Assembly: GCF_014837175.1 (NCBI RefSeq)
Contig: NZ_JACYFR010000002.1
Span: 62,001 to 126,000 of the forward strand
Length of the DNA: 64,000 nucleotides
From: Cellulomonas sp. JH27-2
GTDB taxonomy: Bacteria > Actinomycetota > Actinomycetes > Actinomycetales > Cellulomonadaceae
Reading direction: 5' to 3'
The position numbers and the translations under genes are program-made. Positions 17,107 through 26,189 of this stretch are shown here, piece by piece; within the stretch, counting starts at the first letter, position 1, and each line of letters opens with the position of its first letter. The notes under the pieces are model-generated. The model ran no database searches, was not told where the DNA came from, and saw only the letters and a list, made by a program, of their open reading frames with translations.

Positions 17107-18594
17107 GTGAGCACAGCCGAACCCGTGCGCCTCGCCGCCACGCCCGTCGAGGCGCCGGCGTCGCGCACGCAGAACCGGGTGCTGGCGGTCTGTCTGGTCG
17201 TTGGCTTCGCGACCCTCGTCGACCAGTCGATCCTGACCGTCGCGATCCCGTCGCTGCGCGCGTCCCTGGGCGCCGGCACGGCGCAGGTGCAGTGGATCGT
17301 CGCGGCCTACTCGCTCGGCTTCGCCGTCGCGCTGGTCCCTGCCGGGCGCCTCGGGGACGCGTTCGGGCGGCGCGGTCTGCTCGTGGCCGGCGTCGCCACG
17401 TTCTCCGCGTTGAGCATCGTGGCGGCGACGGCGACGAGCGCCGACGTGGTCGTCGTCTGCCGCCTGCTGCAGGGCGTGGCCGCAGGCACGGCGAACCCGC
17501 AGGTCATCGGCCTGATCCAGGAGCACTTCACGGGGTGGCGGCGGACTCGCGCGCTGGGTGCGTACGCGACGGTGGCGGCCTTCGCCGGCGTCGTCGCGCC
17601 CCTTCTCGGCGGGGCGGTCGTCGGCCTCGCCGGGGAGGCCGGCGGTGCGTGGCGCTGGGTGGTGGTGCTGAACGTGCCGTTCGGGCTCGCGGTGGCGGTC
17701 CTCGGCGTGGCGTGGTTGCCCGGGCGTGCCGGCCGCGCCGCCGGGCCGGGACGCGTGCGGCTCGACGCCGTCGGAGCCGTGCTGCTCGGTGCCACGACGC
17801 TCGCCCTCCTGGTCCCGGCTGTGAGGCTCAGCGGCGGGGGTTCGGCGGGCTGGGGGAGCGTGGTGGTCGTCGTCGTCCTGGTGGCACTGCTCCTGCTGTG
17901 GGAGCGGCGGTGCGCCCGACGAGGAGGACTCCCGATCCTGGCACCCGACCTGCTCCGGCTGCGCGGCTTCGCCACCGGGACGCTCGTCGCGACCTTCGCG
18001 TTCGGTTCCGCGTTGGGCACGTCGCTCGTCCTCGTGCTGTTCCTCCAGGAAGGCCTGGGGCTCAGTGCGTGGGAGGCGGGGCTCGTCGGTGCTCCCGGGG
18101 CGGTGGTCGGGGCCATCTGCTCCGCGTACGCCTGGCGCGTCTCCTCCCGGTACGGGCGACCGGCCGTGACGCTCGCGCTGGCGGCCGTCGCGACCTCGCT
18201 GCTCGTCGGCGCGGCGCTCGTCGCGTGGGCCCCGCCCGCGGTGCTCGTGGGTGGCCTGATCGTCACGCAGGTCGTCACGGGAGCGGGCGGCGGGCTCGTG
18301 CACGCACCCAACCAGGCGCTCACGCTCGAGGCAGTCCCGCTGCGGTCGGCCGGGCTCGCTGCCGGGTTCCTCCAGGTCGCGCAGCGCATCTCGGCCGTGC
18401 TCGCGCTCGCCGTCCTGGGCGGCCTCGTCCTCGCGTCGGCAACAGTCGGCGACCTCGACTCGTACCGGCGGGCCACGGTCGTCGCGCTCGGCGTCACGTC
18501 GGCGCTCGTCGTCGCGGCGGCGGTCGCCTCGAGCACGGACCGGCGGGCGTCGACCACCCCCGGCGTCGTGGCGCTCGAGTGTGCCGCCACCTGA
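17107..18594 (+). CDS. MFS transporter, DHA2 (14-helix) drug/efflux type
   Basis: 495 residues with about 14 hydrophobic segments. DHA2 markers: VDQSILTVAIPSLRASLG (motif D1-like), WIVAAYSLGFAVALVPAGRLGDAFGRR (motif A), CRLLQGVAAGTANPQ and the proline-glycine motif C in GVVAPLLGGAVVG. GTG 17107 starts three bases after the nitroreductase stop. Second gene of the SAM-controlled operon; it may export a toxic by-product of sulfur scavenging (an aldehyde, sulfinate or thiol) or move the substrate. Direction and substrate unknown. Confidence 0.88.
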   Translation: MSTAEPVRLAATPVEAPASRTQNRVLAVCLVVGFATLVDQSILTVAIPSLRASLGAGTAQVQWIVAAYSLGFAVALVPAGRLGDAFGRRGLLVAGVATFSALSIVAATATSADVVVVCRLLQGVAAGTANPQVIGLIQEHFTGWRRTRALGAYATVAAFAGVVAPLLGGAVVGLAGEAGGAWRWVVVLNVPFGLAVAVLGVAWLPGRAGRAAGPGRVRLDAVGAVLLGATTLALLVPAVRLSGGGSAGWGSVVVVVVLVALLLLWERRCARRGGLPILAPDLLRLRGFATGTLVATFAFGSALGTSLVLVLFLQEGLGLSAWEAGLVGAPGAVVGAICSAYAWRVSSRYGRPAVTLALAAVATSLLVGAALVAWAPPAVLVGGLIVTQVVTGAGGGLVHAPNQALTLEAVPLRSAGLAAGFLQVAQRISAVLALAVLGGLVLASATVGDLDSYRRATVVALGVTSALVVAAAVASSTDRRASTTPGVVALECAAT

Positions 18595-18676
18595 GCACGT
18601 CCGGACCAGACCTGATCCGCCTCATCGACCACACACCGCACCGACCACACACCGCACCGTGAAGGAGAAGGAAGCC

Positions 18677-19102
18677 ATGACCAGCACCGCACCGACCAGC
18701 ACGGCACCCGCCCAGGACCTGACCCTCGAGGAGGCGACGGCGCTCGCGCCGGCGCTCGACGCCGTCCGCGCCGCCGCCCGCGTGGCCGAGGGCGCGGTCC
18801 TCGTCGACGTGCGCAGCGCGGCCGGACGCGCGTCCGTGGGAGAGATCCCCGGCGCGACGGTCGTCGACCGGTGCACCGTGGACGAGACCTTCGACCTGAC
18901 GTCGGCGACCCGGCTGGCTCCCGTCGTCTCGCTCGACACCCCGGTCGTCGTCGTGTGCGGGTCGGTGCGCGGCTCCGGCCCGGTCGCCGCCGCGCTCATC
19001 GCCAGGGGCTACACGAACGTCGTGCACGTCGAGGGCGGTGCGGGCGCCTGGCGGGACGCGGGCCTGCCGTTCGAGCCCGGCGCGCAGGACGCCGCGCAGT
19101 GA
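18677..19102 (+). CDS. Rhodanese-like domain protein
   Basis: 141 residues, one rhodanese domain. VLVDVRSAAGRASVGEIPGA is the CH2A-like start. The active-site loop is CGSVRGSG after VVVV, with Cys at about residue 94 followed by a six-residue loop, the size used for sulfur rather than phosphate. VVHVEGGAGAWRDAGLP is the usual end. It would transfer or handle sulfane sulfur. ATG 18677 follows GAAGGAGAAGG. The stop overlaps the next gene's GTG (GTGA at 19099), so it is coupled to the amidohydrolase. Fits release of sulfur from an organic donor. Confidence 0.88.
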   Translation: MTSTAPTSTAPAQDLTLEEATALAPALDAVRAAARVAEGAVLVDVRSAAGRASVGEIPGATVVDRCTVDETFDLTSATRLAPVVSLDTPVVVVCGSVRGSGPVAAALIARGYTNVVHVEGGAGAWRDAGLPFEPGAQDAAQ

Positions 19103-20460
19103 CGACGACCGACGCGCCGTCGAACCGGGTGAGCACGGCGTTCCTCGACGAGCTCCGCGAGCTCACCGAGCGTCGCCGCGCGGCCTTCGTCCCGCTCTCG
19201 TCGCCGTTCGCTGGTGCGCGTCCCGACGACGTCGCCCGCGTGCGCGCCGCGGCGGCACTCGGCGAGAGGGAGGCGCTCACCCTGGCCCGCGACGTGCACG
19301 GCTACGCGGAGGAGGCATACCGCGAGGTCCGGTCCGTCGCTGCCGTCGCCGACCTGCTGCGCGCGCACGGTGTCCCCGCGTCGGTCGGCACGCACGGTGT
19401 CGCGACGGCGTTGCGTGCCGGCCTGACGGCTGACGGGCCCGACGACGGCAGCAGCACGGACGGGCCGACCATCGCGATCCTCGCCGAGTACGACGCGCTC
19501 CCCGACGTGGGACATGCCTGCGGGCACCACCTGATCGCGGCCGCCGCCACGGGCGCGTTCCTGGCGCTGCGGCGCGCGGTCGCGGACGGGCTCACTCTCG
19601 CGGGCCGCGTGCTGCTCCTCGGCACACCTGCCGAGGAGGGCGCATCCGGCAAGGAGGTCCTGGCGCGAGCCGGGTTCTTCGAGGGTGTCGATGCGGCGAT
19701 CATGGTGCACCCGTTCGGCTACGACGTGGTCGACCACCCGTTCCTGGGGCGCCGCCAGCTGCGCGTCACGTACCAGGGAGTCGCCGCGCACGCGTCGGCG
19801 AGCCCGTTCATGGGGCGCAACGCGCTCGACGCCGCGACGCTGAACTACCAGGCGGTGGCGCTGCTGCGCCAGCACATCCCGCCGAGCGACCGGGTCCACG
19901 GCGTGATACGGGAGGGCGGTCAGCGACCCAGCGTGGTCCCCGAGCGCGCGAGCGTCGAGTACTACGTCCGCTCCGCGAGCCCGGCCACGCTGAAGGATCT
20001 GAGCCGGCGCCTCGAGGACGTCGCGCACGGTGTCGCGCTCGCCACGGGCACGACGGCCCACCTGGACTGGGACGCCGCGCCGTTCACGCTGCCCGTCCGC
20101 ACCAACGGCCCGCTCGCGGCGCGCTGGGCGACCCATCAGGCGGCGCAGGGACGTACCGCGCTCGCGGGTGGCGTGGTGCCGGAGATCCTGGCGGCGTCGA
20201 CCGACTTCGGGAACCTCAGCGTCCGGCTGCCGGGCATCCACCCGATGATCGCGGTCGGTGACCCGGACGTCGCACTGCACACGCGCGAGTTCGCCGAGGT
20301 CGCGGCCGGGCCGCGGGGCGACGCGGCGGTCGTCGACGGGGGCCTCGGGCTCGCCCTCACGGCGCTGGACTGGTTGGCCGACCCGGTCCTTCGTGAGGCC
20401 GTGCAGAGCGACTTCGAGGCCGCCGGCGGTGTGCTCGACGTGGCGGGGTACTTCGCATGA
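19099..20460 (+). CDS. M20-family amidohydrolase/deacylase (SndA-like)
   Basis: 453 residues. Metal-site motifs: ILAEYDALPDVGHACGHHL with Asp132 and the metal ligands in GHACGHH (138-144), then LLLGTPAEEGASGKEVL, and a late VAAHASASPFMGRNALDA dimerisation-domain start. It is a metallo-amidase of the HipO/AbgB/SndA group that removes an acyl group from an amino acid. GTG 19099 overlaps the rhodanese stop; its own stop overlaps the acetyltransferase start. Next to an acetyltransferase and a luciferase-like oxygenase, the likeliest job is deacetylating an N-acetyl-cysteine derivative, as Bacillus SndA does. Specificity is inferred. Confidence 0.87.
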   Translation: MTTTDAPSNRVSTAFLDELRELTERRRAAFVPLSSPFAGARPDDVARVRAAAALGEREALTLARDVHGYAEEAYREVRSVAAVADLLRAHGVPASVGTHGVATALRAGLTADGPDDGSSTDGPTIAILAEYDALPDVGHACGHHLIAAAATGAFLALRRAVADGLTLAGRVLLLGTPAEEGASGKEVLARAGFFEGVDAAIMVHPFGYDVVDHPFLGRRQLRVTYQGVAAHASASPFMGRNALDAATLNYQAVALLRQHIPPSDRVHGVIREGGQRPSVVPERASVEYYVRSASPATLKDLSRRLEDVAHGVALATGTTAHLDWDAAPFTLPVRTNGPLAARWATHQAAQGRTALAGGVVPEILAASTDFGNLSVRLPGIHPMIAVGDPDVALHTREFAEVAAGPRGDAAVVDGGLGLALTALDWLADPVLREAVQSDFEAAGGVLDVAGYFA

Positions 20461-21011
20461 GCGGGGGCCCGGAGGTCGTCGTCCGCCTCGTCGAGCCGCA
20501 CGAGATCGACGACGTCAGCCGCCTGTCCGTCGAGGCGTACGCGCACGACTACACGTTGAGCGAGGGCTACCGCGCGTCGGTCGCCGACGTCGCCGGCCGA
20601 GCCCGCGAGCACGAGGTGTGGGTCGCCCAGGAGGTCGCGACCGGCGAGCTCGTCGGGACGGTCGCGACCCCACGGGTCGGTGGTCGCCTCTCGGAGCTGG
20701 CGCGTGACGACGAGGTCGACTTCCGGCTCCTCGCCGTCGCACCGCACGCCCGGGGCCGAGGCATCGGCGAGCTCCTCACCCGGCACGTGATCGCGCTGGC
20801 ACGCGCACGCGGTGCGCGGCGCGTCGTCATGAACTCCGGCCCGCGGATGGTCGGTGCCCACCGCCTCTACCAGCGGCTCGGCTTCGTCCGCCTGCCGGAA
20901 CGCGAGACCCGGTTCGTCGACGGCGCGACCCTGCTCGCGTTCGGCTACGACCTCGAACCCGCCATCACCACGACCACCGTCCCACCCCTCACCCAAGGAG
21001 CACCCGCATGA
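20457..21011 (+). CDS. GNAT-family N-acetyltransferase (SnaA-like)
   Basis: 184 residues with the acetyl-CoA loop VAPHARGRGIGELLTRHV (about 97-114) and the closing LYQRLGFVRLPERET. ATG 20457 overlaps the stop of the M20 gene (ATGA), and its stop overlaps the next monooxygenase start (ATGA at 21008). Co-occurrence with an M20 deacetylase and flavin monooxygenase matches the Bacillus S-alkyl/2-succinocysteine operon, in which acetylation precedes oxidative C-S cleavage. It could instead detoxify an amine. Confidence 0.85.
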   Translation: MSGGPEVVVRLVEPHEIDDVSRLSVEAYAHDYTLSEGYRASVADVAGRAREHEVWVAQEVATGELVGTVATPRVGGRLSELARDDEVDFRLLAVAPHARGRGIGELLTRHVIALARARGARRVVMNSGPRMVGAHRLYQRLGFVRLPERETRFVDGATLLAFGYDLEPAITTTTVPPLTQGAPA

Positions 21012-22168
21012 GGTTCCAGGTCCTCGACATCGTCCCCCACGCCGCCCACCCCGTGACCGGTGAGCAGCTCGACCCCTCGACCCGGCTGGAGCGCGTCGTC
21101 GAGACCGCGGTGCTGGCCGAGGAGCTGGGCATCGACGCCTTCGCGGTGGGGGAGCGGCACGCGGGCGACTTCCTGTCCTCGTCGCCCACAGTCCTGCTCG
21201 GCGCGCTCGCCCAGGCCACCGACCGCATCCTGCTCAGCACGGGCGTCACCGTCCTCTCGCTGCTGGACCCGGTCCGCGTCGCCGAGGACTACGCGACGAT
21301 CGACCTGCTGTCCCGGGGGCGCCTCGAGATCGTCATCGGCAAGGGCAACGAGGACAAGCACTTCCCGCTGTTCGGCCTCGACATCGACCACCAGTACGAC
21401 TACCTCGAGGAGAACTACGGCCTGCTTCGGCGCCTGCTCTCCGAGGAGCACGTCGACTGGCAGGGAACGTTCCACGCACCGCTGACCGACGCGACCACGC
21501 TGCCGCGGCCGTTCGACGGTCCGTTCCGGATCTGGCACGGCTCGGCGACCAGCCGCTTCGCGGTCGAGCTCGCGGCCAGGAACGGGGACCCCATCGTCTC
21601 GGCGAACGCCCTGCAGCCGCGCGAGGCCTACCAGGTCCTCGTCGACCACTACCGCGAGCAGCTCGAGGTCCACGGCCACGACCCGGCGGTCGGGTACGTG
21701 GGCGCCGGCTCGGGCGGTCTCTTCCTCGCGGACACCACGGACGAGGCGACGCGGGAGTACCGCGCGGTGTACGAGGCGTTCGCGGCGCGCAGCATCGCCA
21801 AGCACGCGGGCGACGCGCGGCCGGGCAAGTCGTCGTCGTTCGCGAGCATCGAGGACGCCGTCGAGCGCGGGCCGGCGCTGGTGGGGTCCTCGGAGCGGGT
21901 GGCCGAGAAGATCGTCGACTACCACCGGTCCTTCGGTCACGACTTCCAGTCGGTCTCGCTCAACCCGGTCCTGCCCTACGAGCAGCAGCACGACGTCCTG
22001 CGCCGGTTCGCCGAGGAGGTCGTGCCGCTGGTGCGCCGCGAGGTGTCCACGACCTTGTGGGGTCCGCGGGACCCGGGCCGCGCCCGGGGGATCGCGGCGG
22101 CACGGCAGGCGGCCGGACTGCCCGACGACGACCTGGTCCCGCAGCGCACAGCGGGAACGGGCGCGTGA
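21008..22168 (+). CDS. Luciferase-like flavin-dependent monooxygenase (CmoO-like)
   Basis: 386 residues, bacterial-luciferase fold. Features: VVETAVLAEELGIDAFAVGERH, LLSTGVTVLSLLDPVRVAEDY, LLSRGRLEIVIGKGNEDKHF, FRIWHGSATSRFAVELAARNGDPI and SERVAEKIVDYHRSFGHDF. This is the longer LLM group related to luciferase alpha chains and YtmO/CmoO. Last gene of the plus-strand SAM-controlled operon, coupled by ATGA to the acetyltransferase. Probably oxidises the sulfur compound with FMNH2 from the flavoprotein at 16381. Confidence 0.87.
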   Translation: MRFQVLDIVPHAAHPVTGEQLDPSTRLERVVETAVLAEELGIDAFAVGERHAGDFLSSSPTVLLGALAQATDRILLSTGVTVLSLLDPVRVAEDYATIDLLSRGRLEIVIGKGNEDKHFPLFGLDIDHQYDYLEENYGLLRRLLSEEHVDWQGTFHAPLTDATTLPRPFDGPFRIWHGSATSRFAVELAARNGDPIVSANALQPREAYQVLVDHYREQLEVHGHDPAVGYVGAGSGGLFLADTTDEATREYRAVYEAFAARSIAKHAGDARPGKSSSFASIEDAVERGPALVGSSERVAEKIVDYHRSFGHDFQSVSLNPVLPYEQQHDVLRRFAEEVVPLVRREVSTTLWGPRDPGRARGIAAARQAAGLPDDDLVPQRTAGTGA

Positions 22169-22241
22169 CAGGAGCGACGAGCAGGACGACGGTCGCGGCG
22201 CTGACGGGCGGACGCCCGCCCCGACGCCGTGACCGGCGGAC

Positions 22242-22247
22242 TACGCT
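22242..22247 (+). promoter_or_regulatory. -10 box of proA (leaderless)
   Basis: TACGCT ends six bases before ATG 22254; the same hexamer and spacing recur at 45470. No convincing -35. It gives proA its own transcription despite separation from proB. Confidence 0.55.
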
Positions 22248-22253
22248 GGCCCG

Positions 22254-23588
22254 ATGACCACCTCGCTGGACACCGCGCAGGCTGCCGCCGCGGGCTCGGA
22301 CACGGGCCCGCAGGAGGGGCTGGCTGACGTCGCCGGGCAGGTCGAGCAGGTCGCCCGACGAGCCCAGCGCGCCTCGCGTCGTCTGGCGACGGCCAACCGC
22401 AGCACCAAGGACGCGGCCCTGCACGCGATGGCTGACGCGCTGGTCGCGGCCACGGACCGGGTGGTCGCGGCGAACATCGAGGATCTCGACCGGGCGCGCG
22501 CCGGCGGCATGGCCGCGGGGCTCGTCGACCGGTTGGCGCTGACGCCCGAGCGGATCGTCGCGATCTCCGACGCGCTGCGCGAGCTGGCCGGCCTGCCGGA
22601 CCCGGTGGGCGAGGTCGTGCGCGGGTCCACACTGCCGAACGGCCTGCGGCTGCGCCAGGTGCGCGTGCCGATGGGCGTGGTCGGGATGATCTATGAGGCG
22701 CGCCCCAACGTGACCGTCGACGCCGCGGGCCTCGCGCTCAAGAGCGGCAACGCCGTGATCCTGCGCGGCGGCTCGGCGGCGGCGTCCAGCAACTCCGTCA
22801 TCGTCGACGTGCTGGCGCAGGCGCTCGAGTCCCAGCACCTGCCCGGTGAACTCGTGCAGTCCATCGACGCCTGGGGGCGCGAGGGCGCCGTCGCGCTCAT
22901 GCGGGCGCGCGGGCTCGTCGATGTCCTGGTGCCCCGCGGCGGCGCGGACCTGATCCGGACCGTCGTGCGCGAGTCGATCGTCCCCGTCATCGAGACCGGC
23001 GTGGGCAACGTGCACGTCTACGTCGACGAGAGCGCCGACCTGGGCGACGCGCTGCCGATCCTTCTCAATGCGAAGACGCAGCGCGTCGGCGTGTGCAACG
23101 CGGCGGAGACGCTGCTGGTGCACCGCGCGATCGCGGACGAGTTCCTCCCGACGGCCATCGCGATGCTGGCCGACGCCGGCGTGACGATCCACGGCGACGA
23201 GACGACGCTGGCACTCGCGCCGGAGGAGGCGGACGTCGTCCCGGCCACCGACGAGGACTGGGGGACGGAGTACCTGTCGCTCGACCTGGCCGTCCGCGTG
23301 GTCGAGGACCTCGACGAGGCCATCGAGCACATCCGCACCTGGAGCTCGGGCCACACCGAGGCGATCCTGACGCGCGACCTCGCGGCCTCCGAGCGGTTCG
23401 TCGCCGAGGTCGACTCGGCCGCCGTGATGGTCAACGCGTCCACGCGCTTCACCGACGGCGGGCAGCTGGGCCTGGGCGCCGAGATCGGCATCTCGACCCA
23501 GAAGCTCCACGCCCGCGGGCCCATGGGCCTGGCCGAGCTGACGACCACCAAGTGGATCGTGCACGGCGACGGCCACGTCCGCCCCTGA
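22254..23588 (+). CDS. proA: Gamma-glutamyl phosphate reductase
   Basis: 444 residues, including an N-terminal extension of about 25 residues over the E. coli enzyme. Aldehyde-dehydrogenase fold with [33 protein letters not shown] and the catalytic Cys281 in [27 protein letters not shown] and [20 protein letters not shown] close the protein. It reduces glutamyl-5-phosphate to the semialdehyde in proline synthesis. ATG 22254 sits six bases after TACGCT, so the message is probably leaderless. It is separated from proB (3320-4459) by the sulfur island. Confidence 0.97.
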   Translation: MTTSLDTAQAAAAGSDTGPQEGLADVAGQVEQVARRAQRASRRLATANRSTKDAALHAMADALVAATDRVVAANIEDLDRARAGGMAAGLVDRLALTPERIVAISDALRELAGLPDPVGEVVRGSTLPNGLRLRQVRVPMGVVGMIYEARPNVTVDAAGLALKSGNAVILRGGSAAASSNSVIVDVLAQALESQHLPGELVQSIDAWGREGAVALMRARGLVDVLVPRGGADLIRTVVRESIVPVIETGVGNVHVYVDESADLGDALPILLNAKTQRVGVCNAAETLLVHRAIADEFLPTAIAMLADAGVTIHGDETTLALAPEEADVVPATDEDWGTEYLSLDLAVRVVEDLDEAIEHIRTWSSGHTEAILTRDLAASERFVAEVDSAAVMVNASTRFTDGGQLGLGAEIGISTQKLHARGPMGLAELTTTKWIVHGDGHVRP

Positions 23589-23647
23589 CCCCACAGACCC
23601 ACGTGCGACACTGAACGTCAACCCCCACGAGCACAGGAGGAATCACC

Positions 23648-23791
23648 GTGCACGCTGCTGTGATCGCTGCCGAAGAGGTAGTGAACGAACTGCCGGTCGA
23701 CCCGATCATCTACGGGCTCACCGCCTTCGGGACCCTGATGGTGCTGCTCTTCGTCACGTACGCCTTCCGCAGCGTCGGTTCCAAGCACTGA
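23648..23791 (+). CDS. Small single-pass membrane protein (47 aa)
   Basis: [20 protein letters not shown] is the N-terminal half; one hydrophobic segment (about 20-40, [18 protein letters not shown]) and a short basic end RSVGSKH follow. GTG 23648 is preceded by AGGAGG at 7 bases, one of the best ribosome sites in the window, so it is very likely translated. It lies between proA and nadD, where actinobacteria commonly carry a tiny unannotated membrane protein. Function unknown. Confidence 0.75.
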   Translation: MHAAVIAAEEVVNELPVDPIIYGLTAFGTLMVLLFVTYAFRSVGSKH

Positions 23792-23814
23792 CCGCGCCGG
23801 CTGGTCCAGGCGCG

Positions 23815-24414
23815 ATGACGAACCGGCGACCCCGGCTGGGGGTGATGGGCGGCACGTTCGACCCCATCCACCACGGCCACCTGGTCGCCGCGTCGGAAGC
23901 GGCTGCTACCTACGGGCTCGACGAGGTCGTGTTCGTCCCGACGGGGCGTCCCACGTTCAAGCTGGACCAGCAGGTCACGCTCGCGGAGCATCGCTACCTG
24001 ATGGCTGTGGTCGCCACGGCGGCCAACCCGCGCTTCACCGTGAGCCGGGTGGACATCGACCGCGACGGTGTGACGTACACCGTGGACACCCTGCGCGACC
24101 TCAAGGAGTCGCGTCCCGACGCCGACCTCTTCTTCATCACGGGTGCGGACGCGATCGAGCAGATCCTCACGTGGAAGGATGCTGCCGAGCTCTTCTCGAT
24201 GGCGCAGTTCGTGGCGGTCACCCGCCCGGGGCACGCGCTGTCGGTGGACGGGCTGCCGCAGGACCGGGTGCACGTGCTCGAGATCCCGGCCCTGGCCATC
24301 TCGTCGACCGACGTCCGCGCGCGCGCCCAGGCGGGCAAGCCCGTGTGGTACCTCGTCCCGGACGGGGTCGTCCAGTACATCGCCAAGCACAGGTTGTATC
24401 GAGGTTTGTCATGA
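23815..24414 (+). CDS. nadD: Nicotinate-nucleotide adenylyltransferase
   Basis: 199 residues. Nucleotidyltransferase motifs [11 protein letters not shown] (12-22) and ISSTDVR (162-168), plus [20 protein letters not shown]. It adenylates nicotinate mononucleotide in NAD synthesis. It lies downstream of proA and the small membrane protein and overlaps the next start (ATGA at 24411), the usual actinobacterial order toward rsfS. Confidence 0.96.
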   Translation: MTNRRPRLGVMGGTFDPIHHGHLVAASEAAATYGLDEVVFVPTGRPTFKLDQQVTLAEHRYLMAVVATAANPRFTVSRVDIDRDGVTYTVDTLRDLKESRPDADLFFITGADAIEQILTWKDAAELFSMAQFVAVTRPGHALSVDGLPQDRVHVLEIPALAISSTDVRARAQAGKPVWYLVPDGVVQYIAKHRLYRGLS

Positions 24415-26117
24415 GTGAACCGGGAGAGCGGCGCAGGCGTCGCGACCTCCATCGCGGACCCGACACGGGAGCCGTCGAGCAGGCGACCCCTGCCACGACG
24501 CCCCCCGCCGCCCCGTCGGCGGATGCGTCCACGGGTTCGACGGGCGCCGTCCCGTCGCCCGGCTCGCGGCGCGCGCGCCGCGTGAGCGAGGACACCGGGG
24601 CTGCGCCGGTTGCCGGCGGATGGGGTGCACCGCAGTCGGCGGCCCAGTCGTCGGCGCCACAGTCGTCGGCGCCACGGTCCGCGCCCCAGACGGCGCCTCA
24701 GACGGCGTGGCCGCACGCGGGCAGCCCGGTTGCGTCGGGGGCGCCGGATGCTCGTCCTGCGCCGCGTACCGCCTGGGGAGCGCCGACGGCGCACGCCGGC
24801 CCCGCGGGGTCTCGCCCGGACCAGCCCGCGTCCCAGCCATCGGCTCAGCCGCAGGCCTCGGGCGCCGCGGCGCCGACCTCTCGTCAGGCGCCGCCGCCGG
24901 CGCGTTCCCAGGACGACGAGGCGAGGTCGCGCCGCTCCTACCGCGACCTGACGCTCGACCCGACGCGATCGTCCCGTCCCGCGACCGGGTGGTCCGCGGC
25001 GTCGGCGGGCGCCACGACCGCCGCGAGCCCGTCGCCCGCGAACGGTGCGTCGGCCCCGACGACGGCCCGGCCGGCCAGCCACGGGACACCGTCCTGGTCG
25101 GCGCCCACCCCCCGCACGGCACCGGCGAGCGAGACTCCGAGCCACGCACCCGCGCGCCAGGCACCCGCCCGCCAGGCACCCGCGAGCCCGGCGCCACCCG
25201 CATGGGGTGCGGCGGCGAGCGCGCAGCCGGGTGGTGCGCCGTCGTCGGCCCAGTCGGTCCGTCGCACCGCGACGTCGGCAGCGGGACGCACGGGCCAGCC
25301 CGGCCAGCAGCCCGCACAGCAGCAGCCCGCACAGCCGCAGCTCGGTCAGCAGCACCCGGCCCAGCCGCAGACGCAGCAGGGTCAGCCCGGCTGGCCTCAC
25401 GCCTCCCAACCGCAGGCCGGGGCTCCCGGAGGGCAGACGTGGTCCCCGACCCGTCCGACGTCCGGGCCGGCTCCGAGGCAGGGCACGGCGTCCGCATGGT
25501 CGCCGACCGTCGCGGGCCAGGCCACCACGCACGCCGCAGGCCAGCAGTCCGTGCAGCCGTCCGCGGGCGCACCCGCCCACGCGACCGGCTGGCCCGCAGC
25601 ACCGGCCGCCGGAGCAGCGACCGCCGCCGCCGCGTCCGCGACCGGGGCGCACGGTCCGGCCTCGCCCTCCTCCTTCGCCCCGGCGACGCCCGGGAACGCG
25701 CCGAGCGCGCCCGAGGCGGATGTCGACGACGCCGTGCTCACGCCCGCGTGGCCGTCCCCGACCCAGGAGGCCCCCGGCCAGCCCGCGGCCTCGCCGGCGA
25801 TGGGGTGGACCGCGCAGCCCGACGAGCGTCCGGTACCCCGCTCGGCGCAGGCGGCACCGGACCCGGTCGGCGCCGGGGGCGCCTTCGGTCCGACGGGAGC
25901 GGACGACGAGGACGACGACCTCGACCTGGAGGACCAGCGGCCGCGACACCCGTACACGTGGCTGCACCTGCTGGTGCTCGCCCTGGTGGCGTTCGTGCTC
26001 GGCTTCCTCATCATGCTGCTCGTCGTGAACGGCCGCGGCGACAAGGACGGCGCGAACAAGGGGGCGGCGACCACGTCGGCATCCGCGTCCGTGGCCACCG
26101 TCGTGCACACCACCTGA
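24411..26117 (+). CDS. Long Ala/Pro/Gln-rich membrane-anchored protein of unknown function
   Basis: 568 residues. It starts [20 protein letters not shown], then about 450 residues of low-complexity Ala, Pro, Gln, Ser and Thr with short imperfect repeats ([42 protein letters not shown]), an acidic [14 protein letters not shown] patch, one membrane segment (about 520-543, [20 protein letters not shown]) and a short tail. No catalytic motif. It overlaps the nadD stop and lies 72 bases before rsfS, a place where actinobacteria often encode a poorly conserved membrane protein. Probably an intrinsically disordered cytoplasmic domain on a C-terminal anchor. Confidence 0.75.
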   Translation: MSEPGERRRRRDLHRGPDTGAVEQATPATTPPAAPSADASTGSTGAVPSPGSRRARRVSEDTGAAPVAGGWGAPQSAAQSSAPQSSAPRSAPQTAPQTAWPHAGSPVASGAPDARPAPRTAWGAPTAHAGPAGSRPDQPASQPSAQPQASGAAAPTSRQAPPPARSQDDEARSRRSYRDLTLDPTRSSRPATGWSAASAGATTAASPSPANGASAPTTARPASHGTPSWSAPTPRTAPASETPSHAPARQAPARQAPASPAPPAWGAAASAQPGGAPSSAQSVRRTATSAAGRTGQPGQQPAQQQPAQPQLGQQHPAQPQTQQGQPGWPHASQPQAGAPGGQTWSPTRPTSGPAPRQGTASAWSPTVAGQATTHAAGQQSVQPSAGAPAHATGWPAAPAAGAATAAAASATGAHGPASPSSFAPATPGNAPSAPEADVDDAVLTPAWPSPTQEAPGQPAASPAMGWTAQPDERPVPRSAQAAPDPVGAGGAFGPTGADDEDDDLDLEDQRPRHPYTWLHLLVLALVAFVLGFLIMLLVVNGRGDKDGANKGAATTSASASVATVVHTT

Positions 26118-26189
26118 CCAACCTGCCTGTCCGACCTGCTTTGCACCGGCGTGCCTGACCGGCCCGCTCGAACCAGTCCGAGGAGAACC

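Larger units (their letters stand above)
4531..22168. other. Sulfur-scavenging island inserted between proB and proA
   Basis: About 17.6 kb of accessory genes separates two proline genes that are normally adjacent. It contains two peptide-type binding proteins, two permeases and an ATPase, three luciferase-like monooxygenases, a flavoprotein reductase, an aminotransferase, an MFS carrier, a rhodanese-like protein, an M20 amidohydrolase and an acetyltransferase, arranged as two minus-strand operons and one plus-strand operon, each under a SAM-IV-type riboswitch, plus one separately promoted binding protein. No integrase, transposase or flanking direct repeat was seen. Treating it as an insertion is inference from gene order. 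Confidence 0.65.

Noticed and set aside
4531-22168. Transposon or phage origin of the island
   Set aside because: No transposase, integrase, tRNA attachment site or flanking repeats were found at the borders; only gene order suggests insertion.
22204-22216. Small CGGGCG/CGCCCG hairpin after the last monooxygenase
   Set aside because: Only a 5-bp stem with a 4-base loop in GC-rich DNA and no T tract; not enough to call a terminator.
24620-26158. Second 512-residue frame within the low-complexity protein
   Set aside because: Frame-shifted reading of the same Ala/Pro-rich gene; the frame overlapping nadD (24411) has the anchor segment and coupled start.
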